A stretch of DNA of 30,499 bases from IMG/VR virus record IMGVR_UViG_3300031351_000010, positions 1 through 30,499 of that record; one strand, written 5' to 3'. Both the position numbers and the translations under genes were made by a program. Numbering within the stretch: position 1 is the first letter of the stretch; each line of letters opens with the position of its first letter. The DNA is from a virus. Below are positions 8,316-16,008 of this stretch, piece after piece. The notes beneath the pieces are model-generated. The model searched no databases. It worked only from the letters and a program-made list of their open reading frames with translations, and was not told the DNA's origin.

Positions 8316-9652
8316 CAAATGCTTATCCTACGAGGTCGATACCATGCCTGCGCGCCCACGCTGTCCCCCTTCGTCGAGCCGGAGATCATTACTCGTAGTC
8401 GATTCTGTGCGGCGGGCCAGAGCATAAGCGGTGTGCCATACGGCTGCATAATTGGTGCAATCGCACTGTCGCTTACTCGCCGCAGATAGACCAGTTCCTC
8501 CGGACCGTCATCCACAAACGCGTATGTGCTCGGCACATTGAATCCCAACTGGCGTACATGACGATATAGGCCGTAGCCCGCTGGCATCAGATGGACATAG
8601 TCAATTGTCAGTGATCCGCCGCCGGATTTTTGTCCCAGGATAGCGATGCCCACATCGACGGCCCCCTCACTGTAGCCTCCAGGCGGAATGGGTACAGCGC
8701 CCAGGTCCCAAATACCACCGCCATCGACATACCGTTGCATCGGCGCCATGGCAATCGGCAAAAACAGCAGCGTGTGCCATGTCACCGCCGCGCGCAGATA
8801 CGCATTCGGTGCGCTAGTCACCCATGCCAACAGTCTGCAATACTGCCCGGCAATGTCCTCTGTCTGCGCCGCCGTTAACATCCACACGTGTGATAGCTCT
8901 TCATCGTCCCCTGACCAATTATTAGTCGCCCCATCTTCCGCTTCGCTGCCGCGCAGTATTGGATCAAGATTGTCTGGGTCCATGTGCACTGTGTTGCTGA
9001 CATAATAGTTGCGCCACGCTTTCGACGATTCCTCGTTGTTGCGTAATTGCAACTCAATCGGCGCAGACAGCACGCCCGTAATCTGCGCCGCGGCGATATT
9101 GATATAGTTGCGTTGGCCTGCCGTAGCGTCGTCTGTCAGATGCAGTATCCGTTCCGCGGTTGACGGCGTCGGGTTTGCCTCGGTACTCAGTTGCAATGCC
9201 GTGCGCTGTCCCTCCCAGTAAAAACGGCGCGTCAGAATCAGACGGCCTTCAATGTGGCCTAAGGCTATGGCATCCAGTGGCTTTTCCAGTTCCAGCTTCC
9301 CGGCGAGTATCTCCGACCGCCAGTAGTTACTGTCCGCCGTGGTTTGCACCTCAAGGTAAATTCTGGATCCGCGCCACGTGCGTGCGCTCTGTCGCGCGTT
9401 ATCTAGCATCGTTTCAATGCTTCGAACCGTGGCTTTGATTGCAGACGCTGTCGCTCCCGTAATCAGTAGCTCTAGCGTCTCTGTCGCATTGCGCCATGAC
9501 GGTACGGCCAAATTCTGCTTATCCCGCCCCGCCGTCACGCTCTGTTGTTCCAGGTTCGGACCAGTCAGCGTATGGCCGGTCGTGTACACAGGACTGGTAT
9601 TTAGATTGACGTATGTGTTTCCGTGTGCAAGTCGAATGAGTGGTCCTGCCAT
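8315..9652 (-). CDS. Distal tail-like / minor tail protein
   Basis: A 445-residue product starting MAGPLIRLAHG. The ATG at 9652 overlaps the tape measure stop as TGATG and has a GGAGG Shine-Dalgarno 8 nt upstream inside that gene, so the in-frame ATG at 9667 is rejected. Position directly after the tape measure is where Dit-like proteins lie in siphoviruses. The sequence is beta-rich with Thr/Ser/Asn, and the early part (residues about 60-155, ATETLELLITGA then RGSRIYLEVQTT) fits a ring-forming N-terminal domain. The C-terminal half could be a carbohydrate-binding appendage. The functional call rests mainly on synteny. Confidence 0.72.
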   Translation of the reverse strand: MAGPLIRLAHGNTYVNLNTSPVYTTGHTLTGPNLEQQSVTAGRDKQNLAVPSWRNATETLELLITGATASAIKATVRSIETMLDNARQSARTWRGSRIYLEVQTTADSNYWRSEILAGKLELEKPLDAIALGHIEGRLILTRRFYWEGQRTALQLSTEANPTPSTAERILHLTDDATAGQRNYINIAAAQITGVLSAPIELQLRNNEESSKAWRNYYVSNTVHMDPDNLDPILRGSEAEDGATNNWSGDDEELSHVWMLTAAQTEDIAGQYCRLLAWVTSAPNAYLRAAVTWHTLLFLPIAMAPMQRYVDGGGIWDLGAVPIPPGGYSEGAVDVGIAILGQKSGGGSLTIDYVHLMPAGYGLYRHVRQLGFNVPSTYAFVDDGPEELVYLRRVSDSAIAPIMQPYGTPLMLWPAAQNRLRVMISGSTKGDSVGAQAWYRPRRISI

Positions 9653-12201
9653 CAGCGTCGCCTCCATTCCTGCTGAATACGATACGCCAGCCGCTCGACA
9701 TCGATGTCGTTATTTACTGTGGCGTACACATACACATTGCCGCCCCCGCCCATCATTTCTGCGCTCTCGCGCGTATTCCACACCCTGCTCGCACGCGGAA
9801 GCGCCACAACCTCCGGACCTCGCTCTCCGACTAGCGTCAGTCCGCCGCCAAAGAATTGCGTGCCGGATGCTTGTCCCCCGCCGCCAAGACTAGGCCAATG
9901 GAAATCAGGAATAAAGCGGCTCCAGTCAAAGTTTTTGATAGCGTCCCACGGCCATTCGACCTTTGGCACAAATACAGACCAAGAGAAGCTCATCGTCGAT
10001 GTAGGCCAGTGCAAGCTATCAATAAAGTCGCTCCAGCTAAAAGAGAACAGTTCCTCCGGCCAACTCAATTCGTCTACAAAGTTGGACCACTCAAAGTCGC
10101 TCAAGGCGTTCGGCCACTTTAGATGATCAACAAATGCCGACCAGTCAAATTCTTGCAGAACCACAGGCCATGTTACATTGTCAACGAACTCTGACCATAC
10201 GATGCCGCCGATCCATGCGCTCCAATTCTCAATCTTCGCTATGTAATCGCCCCACGGCAGGTCCTTGATATACGTTGACCATTCGCTGAGCTTCTCGACA
10301 AAGTCCGTCCACGTCATGTCTGCTATATAGTCGTCCCACGTAGCTATCGGCTCGATATAATCATCCCATGGTAGCCTAACAACGTATGTTGCCAGGTCGA
10401 TGGCTTGTACAAATGTATTCCACGGCAGCAACAGAATCCACGTGCCCCAGTCCGCCAGCTTTGTAACAATCGCCGTCCAGTCTAACTGTGTAATGTACTC
10501 GTTCCACACGATGGAGGCCACACGCCCCCCCCAGTCCAGTGTCGTCACAAACATAGACCATTCCAGTTTGGCGACGTATAGATACCAGTTCGCCAGCTTT
10601 GTGACAATCGCCGTCCAGTCCAGTGCCGTGATAAACGCTTTCCATTCAAGTTTGGCGATGTGTACGGACCAGTTAGACAGAACTTCTACAAAGTCGGCCC
10701 AATGGATGGTTTCCACGAAGTCCGACCATGTAAAATCCTCAATTGCCGCTTGCACACTTGACAGGGCTCCCTGCAGTCCTTCCTTCAGCGGTCCCCAGTC
10801 TCCCTGCGACGCCGCGCTGATCCAGCCCAGCAGCTCCTCGAAACGCGGTTTCACGGCAGTCACAACATCTGTTACTGTCGTGCGGATGCCCATAAAATCC
10901 GTAGCAAAGGCCACGCCTAGTGCGGCGACAGCCGCCACAACCAAACCAACCGGCGATATCAGAGCGCCAAGTATGGGTATCAATACTGATATACCCGCCG
11001 CCATCCCCGCAATCGCCAGCAGCGCAGGGCCCGCCGCTGCCGCAAGCGCCAGCATCACCAGAATCGTTTTCTGCATACCTGGCGACAAAGTGCTGAATTT
11101 GCTTGCCAGATCAGCCAGACCTCGAATCCACCCGTTGAGCATATCCAGAAACGGCAGACCAACGCTAATAAGCACGCTCTCGACAGAACCCTTGAAGTAT
11201 TCAATGGCCCCGTTCAGACCCTGCATTCTCGCATTCGCAGCAGCCTGCGCTACTCCGGACTTGTTCACCGCCTCAGACATGGCGTCCCAACCCTCAGCGC
11301 CCGCTTGCAGCAAAATGTTCGCTGCTCGCACTGCGTCTGAGCCGAAAATCGTTGCCAGCGCCGCATTGCGCTGCTCATCCGTCAGCCCGGCCATTGCCCC
11401 GCGCAGACTACCTAGAATGTCTGAGAACGGCAGCATCGCTCCCTCTGCATCGTAGACCGCGACGCCTAGCTCGTTCATGGTGCTTCGGGCTGTTTCCGTC
11501 GGCGCCGTCAGGCTCAGTAGCATCTGTTTAAGACTTGTGCCTGCATCGCTCCCCCTCATGCCTGCGTTGCCCATCAGGGCGAGGGCGGTCGTCATTTCCT
11601 GAATGCTCTGATTGTTGGCTGCGAAAACTGCGCTTGACATCTGGAAGCTCTTCGCCAGATCGTACACCTCTACGCTTGACGCGTTCGCCGCAGCAGCCAG
11701 CATGTCTGCAACCGTCGTCATTTCGGTAGCATCCAGCCCGAATGTGTTGAGGCTGTTGGCGGCAATCTCCGCGGCAGAAGCCATGCTCAAACCGCCTGCT
11801 GCCGCCAGGCTCAGCACGCCGCTGATGGCCCCCGTCACCTGCTCGGCGCTCATGCCCGCCTTCGCCAACTCCAACATGGCGTCTGCCGCGTCGCCTGCAG
11901 AAAACGATGTCACGCGCCCTAGCTCAATCGCCTGCACCTGCAACGCGGCCATCTCCCCTTCGGTCGCGCCCAGGACTTCGGCGATTATGTTCATAGACTG
12001 CTCGAAATCGGCTGACGAGTGCACCGCTACAGCCGCCATGCCCATTAACGGCAAAGTAATTCCCGCTGTGAGCTTCGTACCTGCTGTACCAAGGCCGCCC
12101 GCAACGCTCTTGAGTTTGTCGTTAAACGTGTTGAGGCCCGACTCCGCCCGTGACGTGTCGGCCCCCACTTTGACCATTAGCTCTGCAGCTGTTATCGCCA
12201 T
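9652..12201 (-). CDS. Tail tape measure protein (TP901 family) with tryptophan repeats
   Basis: An 849-residue protein that sets tail length and is ejected during DNA delivery. The N-terminal 350 residues match the TP901-type tape measure core (VGADTSRAESGLNTF, SSADFEQSMNIIAEVLGAT, MGNAGMRGSDAGTSLKQML). Residues about 375-440 are hydrophobic (LVMLALAAAAGPALLAIAG) and could insert into the host membrane. From about 495 to 770 there are roughly 30 tandem units of the form W-x-x-F/Y-V/I-x-x-L-x-W. The C-terminus carries the common tape-measure end motif LVGERGPEVVALP. The gene begins immediately after the TAA of the frameshifted chaperone extension (TAAATGG), the usual arrangement for G/GT chaperones followed by the tape measure. 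Confidence 0.95.
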   Translation of the reverse strand: MAITAAELMVKVGADTSRAESGLNTFNDKLKSVAGGLGTAGTKLTAGITLPLMGMAAVAVHSSADFEQSMNIIAEVLGATEGEMAALQVQAIELGRVTSFSAGDAADAMLELAKAGMSAEQVTGAISGVLSLAAAGGLSMASAAEIAANSLNTFGLDATEMTTVADMLAAAANASSVEVYDLAKSFQMSSAVFAANNQSIQEMTTALALMGNAGMRGSDAGTSLKQMLLSLTAPTETARSTMNELGVAVYDAEGAMLPFSDILGSLRGAMAGLTDEQRNAALATIFGSDAVRAANILLQAGAEGWDAMSEAVNKSGVAQAAANARMQGLNGAIEYFKGSVESVLISVGLPFLDMLNGWIRGLADLASKFSTLSPGMQKTILVMLALAAAAGPALLAIAGMAAGISVLIPILGALISPVGLVVAAVAALGVAFATDFMGIRTTVTDVVTAVKPRFEELLGWISAASQGDWGPLKEGLQGALSSVQAAIEDFTWSDFVETIHWADFVEVLSNWSVHIAKLEWKAFITALDWTAIVTKLANWYLYVAKLEWSMFVTTLDWGGRVASIVWNEYITQLDWTAIVTKLADWGTWILLLPWNTFVQAIDLATYVVRLPWDDYIEPIATWDDYIADMTWTDFVEKLSEWSTYIKDLPWGDYIAKIENWSAWIGGIVWSEFVDNVTWPVVLQEFDWSAFVDHLKWPNALSDFEWSNFVDELSWPEELFSFSWSDFIDSLHWPTSTMSFSWSVFVPKVEWPWDAIKNFDWSRFIPDFHWPSLGGGGQASGTQFFGGGLTLVGERGPEVVALPRASRVWNTRESAEMMGGGGNVYVYATVNNDIDVERLAYRIQQEWRRR
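9890..10730 (-). repeat. Tryptophan repeat array inside the tape measure gene
   Basis: About 30 degenerate tandem units, each 9 residues and occasionally 10, with Trp at the unit boundary, an aromatic or Val at position 4, Val/Ile at 5 and Leu/Ile/Phe near 8. Examples are WSDFVETIH, WKAFITALD, WSEFVDNVT and WSAFVDHLK. In one unit Leu replaces the boundary Trp (AIDLATYVV). Toward the C-terminus, units alternate between WS- and WP- starts. The two units reading WTAIVTKLA are near-identical (about 10455-10480 and 10600-10625), so recent duplication may have contributed. Period and composition are read directly from the translation. Confidence 0.9.
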
Positions 12202-12749
12202 TTATCCGGCTCGCTTCTTCGCTGCACTATGTGCTCGTTTCTGTGCTTCCGCCGTCACTTTCTCTTCCGCCATCTCGGCAGCCAATGCCCACTCCCGCCA
12301 GATGATAGGCATGTCCAGTAGCTCCCACGGCGAAACATGTAGATAGCGAGACGCCCGAAGCAGCACATACCACTCCGGAACGCAGCCTGCCTTGCCGCCA
12401 GTAGCTAGATAACGGCCAAGCCCTAGCCGCTCCCCCCTTTTGGGCGCATGTCTTCGCTAATTGCGTTGGTCACCGCTATCAGAAAGTCAACCGGGAAATC
12501 CATTAGCAGCTCCGCCATCGGCTCCAGCGCATTGCCCTCATCGTCCAGCACTTCCCAACTTACCAGCACGTCGGCAAGCACCGCTGCTACCTCCTGGCTA
12601 ACGCGCCCCTGTTCCTGCGCCTCGCTTAGTCGTGCCTCGATGCGCGGCGTAAATGCGCCCGGCCTATAGGTCAGCGTCACCTCGTCGCCGTCGTAAGCCG
12701 CCGTCACCGTGCGCGTCTTCGTCCCGATTTGGCTCAGCTTGATTGCCAT
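12202..12749 (-). CDS. Tail assembly chaperone, long form made by -1 ribosomal frameshift
   Basis: Reading the short chaperone frame to the CCCAAAA site (12444-12438) and then shifting to -1 avoids the TAG at 12423-12425. It opens a further 78 codons ending in the TAA at 12202-12204, directly against the tape measure ATG. The predicted product is 182 residues. The extension reads RGERLGLGRYLATGGKAG, then WELLDMPIIWREWALAAE, and ends KKRAG; a charged helical gpT-like segment of this sort is usual for lambda G-GT type chaperones, which bind the tape measure and tail tube during assembly. The extension has no own start codon with a ribosome binding site. Frameshift efficiency cannot be judged from sequence. 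Confidence 0.85.
12423..12749 (-). CDS. Tail assembly chaperone, short form (gpG-like)
   Basis: A 108-residue product made without frameshifting. Its ATG overlaps the stop of the tail tube gene (TAATG), so it is coupled to it. The sequence starts MAIKLSQIGTKTRTVTAAYD with a beta N-terminus and a helical C-terminal half (EAQEQGRVSQEVAAVLADVL) typical of these chaperones. It lies between tail tube and tape measure, as expected. The last residues, RPKGGSG, are encoded by the slippery run itself. In related systems the short form is made in excess over the long form. Confidence 0.85.
   Translation of the reverse strand: MAIKLSQIGTKTRTVTAAYDGDEVTLTYRPGAFTPRIEARLSEAQEQGRVSQEVAAVLADVLVSWEVLDDEGNALEPMAELLMDFPVDFLIAVTNAISEDMRPKGGSG
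12438..12444 (-). promoter_or_regulatory. -1 frameshift slippery heptamer C CCA AAA
   Basis: On the minus strand the zero frame reads CGC CCA AAA GGG GGG AGC GGC TAG. The heptamer C-CCA-AAA has the X-XXY-YYZ form that lets both tRNAs re-pair after slipping back one base (CCA to CCC, AAA to AAA). It is followed by six G residues and then the zero-frame stop after two more codons. A weak stem (CGGC with GCCG just downstream) could stimulate, but no strong pseudoknot was found by eye. Confidence 0.82.
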
Positions 12750-13729
12750 TACAGGCTCCCCACCTCATTGACTACTACGACCTCGGTCACCTTGCCGCTG
12801 GTTGTGTCCAGGAACCCCTGGAACGTCCACTCGATGGCGTATACGCCATCTTCGTCGCTAAACGGTTCCACATCGATCACCTTCACCGCCGTGTCAATCG
12901 TCAGCTTGTAGGTGATAGCCCCGTCGATCACTGGCCCGGTGGCCTCAATGCGCAGGAACTTCGTGCTGTTTCCCCGCATGGTGGTCAGTAGCGCCATTCC
13001 AGCGGCGTCCGCTTCGACCATCAATTTGACCTCAAGCGTCGGCACTGTTTCAACCGTTGCCGCAAAGTCCGCATCGCCCGTGAACGCCCACATCGGCCTG
13101 TAGCGGTCGGTGATACCCCATTCCGCACTCAGCACGCGGGTTAGAGGGGTCGTGCCCAGCGTCGCCCAGGTATCGTCTAGTGTGACCGCAATCTGCGGGC
13201 GCGTGACCGGCACAAGGTCTAGCTCGGTCGGCGTCGCCGTCATTGTGATGCCGTCCTCCAACGCTTTCGCCGTCACATTGCCGCCAAGTTCTACGCCGTC
13301 CTGGTTGAAGCTCATGGTCAGCCCGGTTACCAACGCTCCCGTCATCAGGTGCGCCCGGCCCCCGCCGCCCTGCTCAATCGTGAACGACTCCGGTGCATCC
13401 GCCCCATCCGGATCAGGTGCAAACGTCCATGTCGCTTCGCCCGTAGTGCCGGTGTTGTCAACGATACCTGCTGCATCCAGCACCGAACTCAGCAGATACA
13501 CAATCTCGTTGTAGGTGATCGGCCCTGAAATCGCCACCGACACCCACTCTTTTGTGAGCGCCGCCACCGAGGGATGCTTGTAGCCCGCCCCTCGATATGT
13601 TTTGATCTCCGTTTCCGCTCCCACCTCAAACCCGACTGCAGGCAACTTGACATCGGCATCGACCTCACCGCCGTATTCTGTCTCGACGCCGATCTGCACC
13701 GTCTGAAACACACTTGCTCGCTCTGTCAT
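12749..13729 (-). CDS. Major tail (tube) protein
   Basis: A 326-residue protein with a GGGGAGGA ribosome binding site. It is beta-rich with few cysteines, and its pattern (SVAISGPITYNEIVYLLSSV, TFAPDPDGADAPESFTIEQG, SLTIDTAVK-like strands near the C-terminus) is that of siphovirus tail tube proteins; the Asp/Gly-rich middle may be a surface domain. It lies upstream of the frameshifted chaperone and tape measure, the expected place for the tube protein. At 326 residues it is longer than minimal tube proteins, so an added domain is likely. It would polymerise around the tape measure to form the DNA channel. Confidence 0.85.
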   Translation of the reverse strand: MTERASVFQTVQIGVETEYGGEVDADVKLPAVGFEVGAETEIKTYRGAGYKHPSVAALTKEWVSVAISGPITYNEIVYLLSSVLDAAGIVDNTGTTGEATWTFAPDPDGADAPESFTIEQGGGGRAHLMTGALVTGLTMSFNQDGVELGGNVTAKALEDGITMTATPTELDLVPVTRPQIAVTLDDTWATLGTTPLTRVLSAEWGITDRYRPMWAFTGDADFAATVETVPTLEVKLMVEADAAGMALLTTMRGNSTKFLRIEATGPVIDGAITYKLTIDTAVKVIDVEPFSDEDGVYAIEWTFQGFLDTTSGKVTEVVVVNEVGSL

Positions 13730-13740
13730 TGTTTCCTCCC

Positions 13741-14154
13741 CTAAATAACTCTTAGCTGATATAGTCCGCCCAGATGCCGAAATTGTCTGCCGTTCGCCTG
13801 TTCAATCAAAGCGAACGGTTGTTCCCTAATGCACTCATACACTGTTCCTTCTACGCTTGAGCCACTTTTGGCATGTAGCACAGCGTCTATGCGATCCGCC
13901 ATCGTTTTCAAGTCGCCGCCCCAACTCCCCGTTTCCGCCACGCCTCGCACCGCATAGTGCAGCGTTGACCAGATGCGCCGCGCCCCCAATGCCGTAAGAT
14001 CGTTACTTTCTCTATGCAGCGTTATGTATACCATTGGCAGCGTTGCATCCTGCGGTGCAAGTCCGCTGTAGACATCAGAGGCTTTAGTCATCAGTGTTGC
14101 ATCCCCGGTCAACACGGTATGCAGCCACTTCTCTGCGCTTACAATTTCGCTCAC
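13741..14154 (-). CDS. Tail completion / tail terminator-like protein (DUF3168-type)
   Basis: A 137-residue protein with a GTG start at 14154 that overlaps the upstream stop as GTGA. It begins with a helix (SAEKWLHTVLTGDATLM), then YSGLAPQDATLPMVYITLH, the characteristic opening of DUF3168-like tail completion proteins, and ends in a short strand (LGGLYQLRVI). Position between the gp10-like protein and the tail tube supports a role in terminating the tail tube or joining tail to head. No catalytic motif is expected. Confidence 0.8.
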   Translation of the reverse strand: MSEIVSAEKWLHTVLTGDATLMTKASDVYSGLAPQDATLPMVYITLHRESNDLTALGARRIWSTLHYAVRGVAETGSWGGDLKTMADRIDAVLHAKSGSSVEGTVYECIREQPFALIEQANGRQFRHLGGLYQLRVI

Positions 14155-14549
14155 CGGAGCCGCCTTTCCAGGTCCGCCATATCGCGGCGAAACTCAGCCT
14201 CTTCCGCACTTGCCGCCGGACCTAGAAACGGCCTGGGGGCGATACGCGGCGAGCCGAACTCCAGACTCAGCGCGTACTCTTGGTTGGTATACACCACATG
14301 CGTCGCCCCTTTTCCCGCCCCCCTCTGAATCGAGTTTGCCAGTGCGCTCGTGTCTATCGCGGGAGGCTCGCCGGGCGCAGACGCTTGGTGAGTACCATAG
14401 ATGCGCCCGCTTTTCGGTTCAGCCATACTCGCCTTAGCCGTCCCCTCGATGCGCAGCGCCGTTTTATCCGTAATCTTCGCCGCCTCTTTCGGCAACTTGG
14501 CCGCAATTTCCGGGAACCGATTCGAGGTTATCGTTACGGCAGTTATCAT
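14151..14549 (-). CDS. HK97 gp10-like neck / tail-joining protein
   Basis: A 132-residue product beginning MITAVTITSNRFPEIAAKLP. The ATG at 14549 overlaps the stop of the glycosidase-like gene (ATGA); an upstream in-frame ATG at 14657 lies deep in that gene and is rejected. The features KEAAKITDKTALRIEGTAK, then GTHQASAPGEPPAIDTSALANSI, YALSLEFGSPRIAPRPFLGP and a charged C-terminal helix are diagnostic of the HK97 gp10 / minor tail family, which joins tail to connector. The neighbours on the downstream side (tail completion, tail tube) agree. Confidence 0.88.
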   Translation of the reverse strand: MITAVTITSNRFPEIAAKLPKEAAKITDKTALRIEGTAKASMAEPKSGRIYGTHQASAPGEPPAIDTSALANSIQRGAGKGATHVVYTNQEYALSLEFGSPRIAPRPFLGPAASAEEAEFRRDMADLERRLR

Positions 14550-15295
14550 GCGTGCACCGCCGGAATGTATGTCGTATGCAGCTCCGGCTCTGCTATGTAC
14601 ACATCGCCTAGCCGCGTCAGTGTGCAGTTGTCTGTCAATAGGTTCGGGTCCGGCCACACTTCATCGTAGGCACTGAACCATGCCGCGGCCTGAATGCGCC
14701 CGTCTGCGAGTGCACGCCGCACGCCCCGCATTACGTCCTCGTTGGCATCGTCTACCGCACCGGCAATTTCGCTGATAATGATCGGCCTGTCTCCATACGC
14801 CGAACGCATATGATCCACAATGCTCCACACCTGGTCTGCGGAATAGCAGTAAATGTGAAAGTGCCACACGTCCGGCAGCGGCCCGCCTGCCGCCTTGTAT
14901 TCGGCCAGCCATGCGCGGCCTTCGTCGTTCCACAGGATGCCGGGCAGTGCAATCGGCAGTTCCGGCATCACCGCCCGCAATGCTTGCACGGTGGCCGCAA
15001 ACGTGTGCGGCTCTGTGTTGCTCTGCTGTACGCGCTCCGGCTCATTGCCCAGTAGCCACAGCCGGTCGGCATACTCGCGCATGGTCGGCAGCGCAGCCGC
15101 TAGCGATTCCATGTCAGTACGCCACAGCATTGGATAGTAGCCAGCCATTCCGGTGCGGTCGTATTTCCAGTTGTGCCACCACGCCGGATGCAATCTATCG
15201 AGCGCATCGTAGTACCAGGCTGGCTCATTCTCTGCCCGCTGCCAAGGAATTCCTACACCGAATCCGGTCGGCAGTGCTACGCGTGCGGTGGTCAT
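14546..15295 (-). CDS. TIM-barrel glycoside hydrolase-like protein (Asl1/GH128-like)
   Basis: A 249-residue protein resembling the small single-domain glycosidase fold of Asl1-like/GH128 proteins. LHPAWWHNWKYD near the N-terminus resembles the first barrel strands. The two expected catalytic glutamates are in LWLLGNEPE (around residue 84, acid/base) and IIISEIAGA (around residue 175, nucleophile). VWHFHIYCYS and QAAAWFSAYDEVWPD provide aromatic substrate-site strands. No signal peptide or linker is seen. Both ends overlap neighbours as ATGA, placing it in the neck/tail operon between a LamG-like protein and gp10-like protein. It may therefore be a virion-associated glycanase or depolymerase that degrades surface polysaccharide. 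The substrate is unknown. Confidence 0.75.
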   Translation of the reverse strand: MTTARVALPTGFGVGIPWQRAENEPAWYYDALDRLHPAWWHNWKYDRTGMAGYYPMLWRTDMESLAAALPTMREYADRLWLLGNEPERVQQSNTEPHTFAATVQALRAVMPELPIALPGILWNDEGRAWLAEYKAAGGPLPDVWHFHIYCYSADQVWSIVDHMRSAYGDRPIIISEIAGAVDDANEDVMRGVRRALADGRIQAAAWFSAYDEVWPDPNLLTDNCTLTRLGDVYIAEPELHTTYIPAVHA

Positions 15296-16008
15296 GATAG
15301 TGCCTGTATCCTAGTTGTCAGCGCGGCTACATCGTCGGCGGTTAGTGTCGTGCTGTAAATAGCTACTGCCTGTATATTTATATCAGTATTATTGTATGAG
15401 CTTGGAGAACCATCTATATTAATTACACCGATATAAATACTCAATAAGGTGGCATTCCAATCTATATCCATATCAGTACCAACTTGTACGGCATTTCGAT
15501 AGAATGATGGTCCGGCCAAAGCAAACACACCGGCGGTTCCTGTTTTACTTGTCGTACGACGAAAATTATCTTCTCCGCTACCATAATCACCACCCCCTGC
15601 AAATGTGCTTTGATATGAATTTAGTGAGAAGAGTGTGTTAAGAATGAGATCTTTTATACCTATTGATCTTTGTTCACTTGTAGCCGTATCGCTAAATCTG
15701 AATATCATAGAATATCCGGCATCAGGTACAATTCCAGTGTCCAAATATGTGTTAATGGCTGTAAATATCCAACCATCCGTTGAATTCCAAGTAGGAGCAT
15801 GACCCGTAGCATCTGCATCATTACCATTGCCGGATAAGTCCGCGTAGCTTGCCTCCAGTGATGCCGCGCCAATCGGCTGATAAGCAGCCACGCATGTCTG
15901 GCCTGCTATGTCCCACCAGTCACCACCACCGCCCCCCGCAGCAGCAGGTCGCGATAGCCGCACGCCATCACCTATTCGCCAGATACCACTGCCTGCTTTG
16001 TAGATCAT
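15292..16008 (-). CDS. LamG / concanavalin-like domain protein
   Basis: A 238-residue product starting MIYKAGSGIWRIGDGVRL at the ATG that overlaps the upstream stop (ATGA, 16005-16008); a farther in-frame start at 16098 lies inside that upstream gene. The N-terminal 35 residues end in a Gly linker (AAAGGGGGDWW). The rest reads as a LamG-like jelly roll: YADLSGNGNDADATG, then INTYLDTGIVPDAGYSMIFRF and a closing IQAVAIYSTTLTADDVAAL. Such domains bind glycans and decorate virions. The section from about 15830 to 15355 is far richer in A/T than the flanks, although the frame stays open, so the domain was probably acquired separately from the gene's ends. Confidence 0.75.
   Translation of the reverse strand: MIYKAGSGIWRIGDGVRLSRPAAAGGGGGDWWDIAGQTCVAAYQPIGAASLEASYADLSGNGNDADATGHAPTWNSTDGWIFTAINTYLDTGIVPDAGYSMIFRFSDTATSEQRSIGIKDLILNTLFSLNSYQSTFAGGGDYGSGEDNFRRTTSKTGTAGVFALAGPSFYRNAVQVGTDMDIDWNATLLSIYIGVINIDGSPSSYNNTDINIQAVAIYSTTLTADDVAALTTRIQALS
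15355..15830. other. AT-rich island inside the LamG-like gene
   Basis: Within this segment A/T clearly exceeds G/C (for example TATATTTATATCAGTATTAT at about 15371), whereas sequence on both sides is GC-rich like the rest of the late block. The edges fall inside the coding frame, near the codons for YADLSGNG on one side and AIYSTTL on the other. This fits replacement of a domain by horizontal exchange. Confidence 0.7.

Noticed and set aside
10400-11455. A 351-residue plus-strand open frame
   Set aside because: It is the antisense of the tape measure gene, low in complexity (Ser/Ala/Thr rich) and without a ribosome binding site; the minus-strand frame has clear family motifs.
11612-12346. A plus-strand 244-residue frame covering the gap between chaperone and tape measure
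   Set aside because: The gap is explained by the -1 frameshift extension of the chaperone on the other strand; the plus-strand frame is Ala/Ser low complexity.
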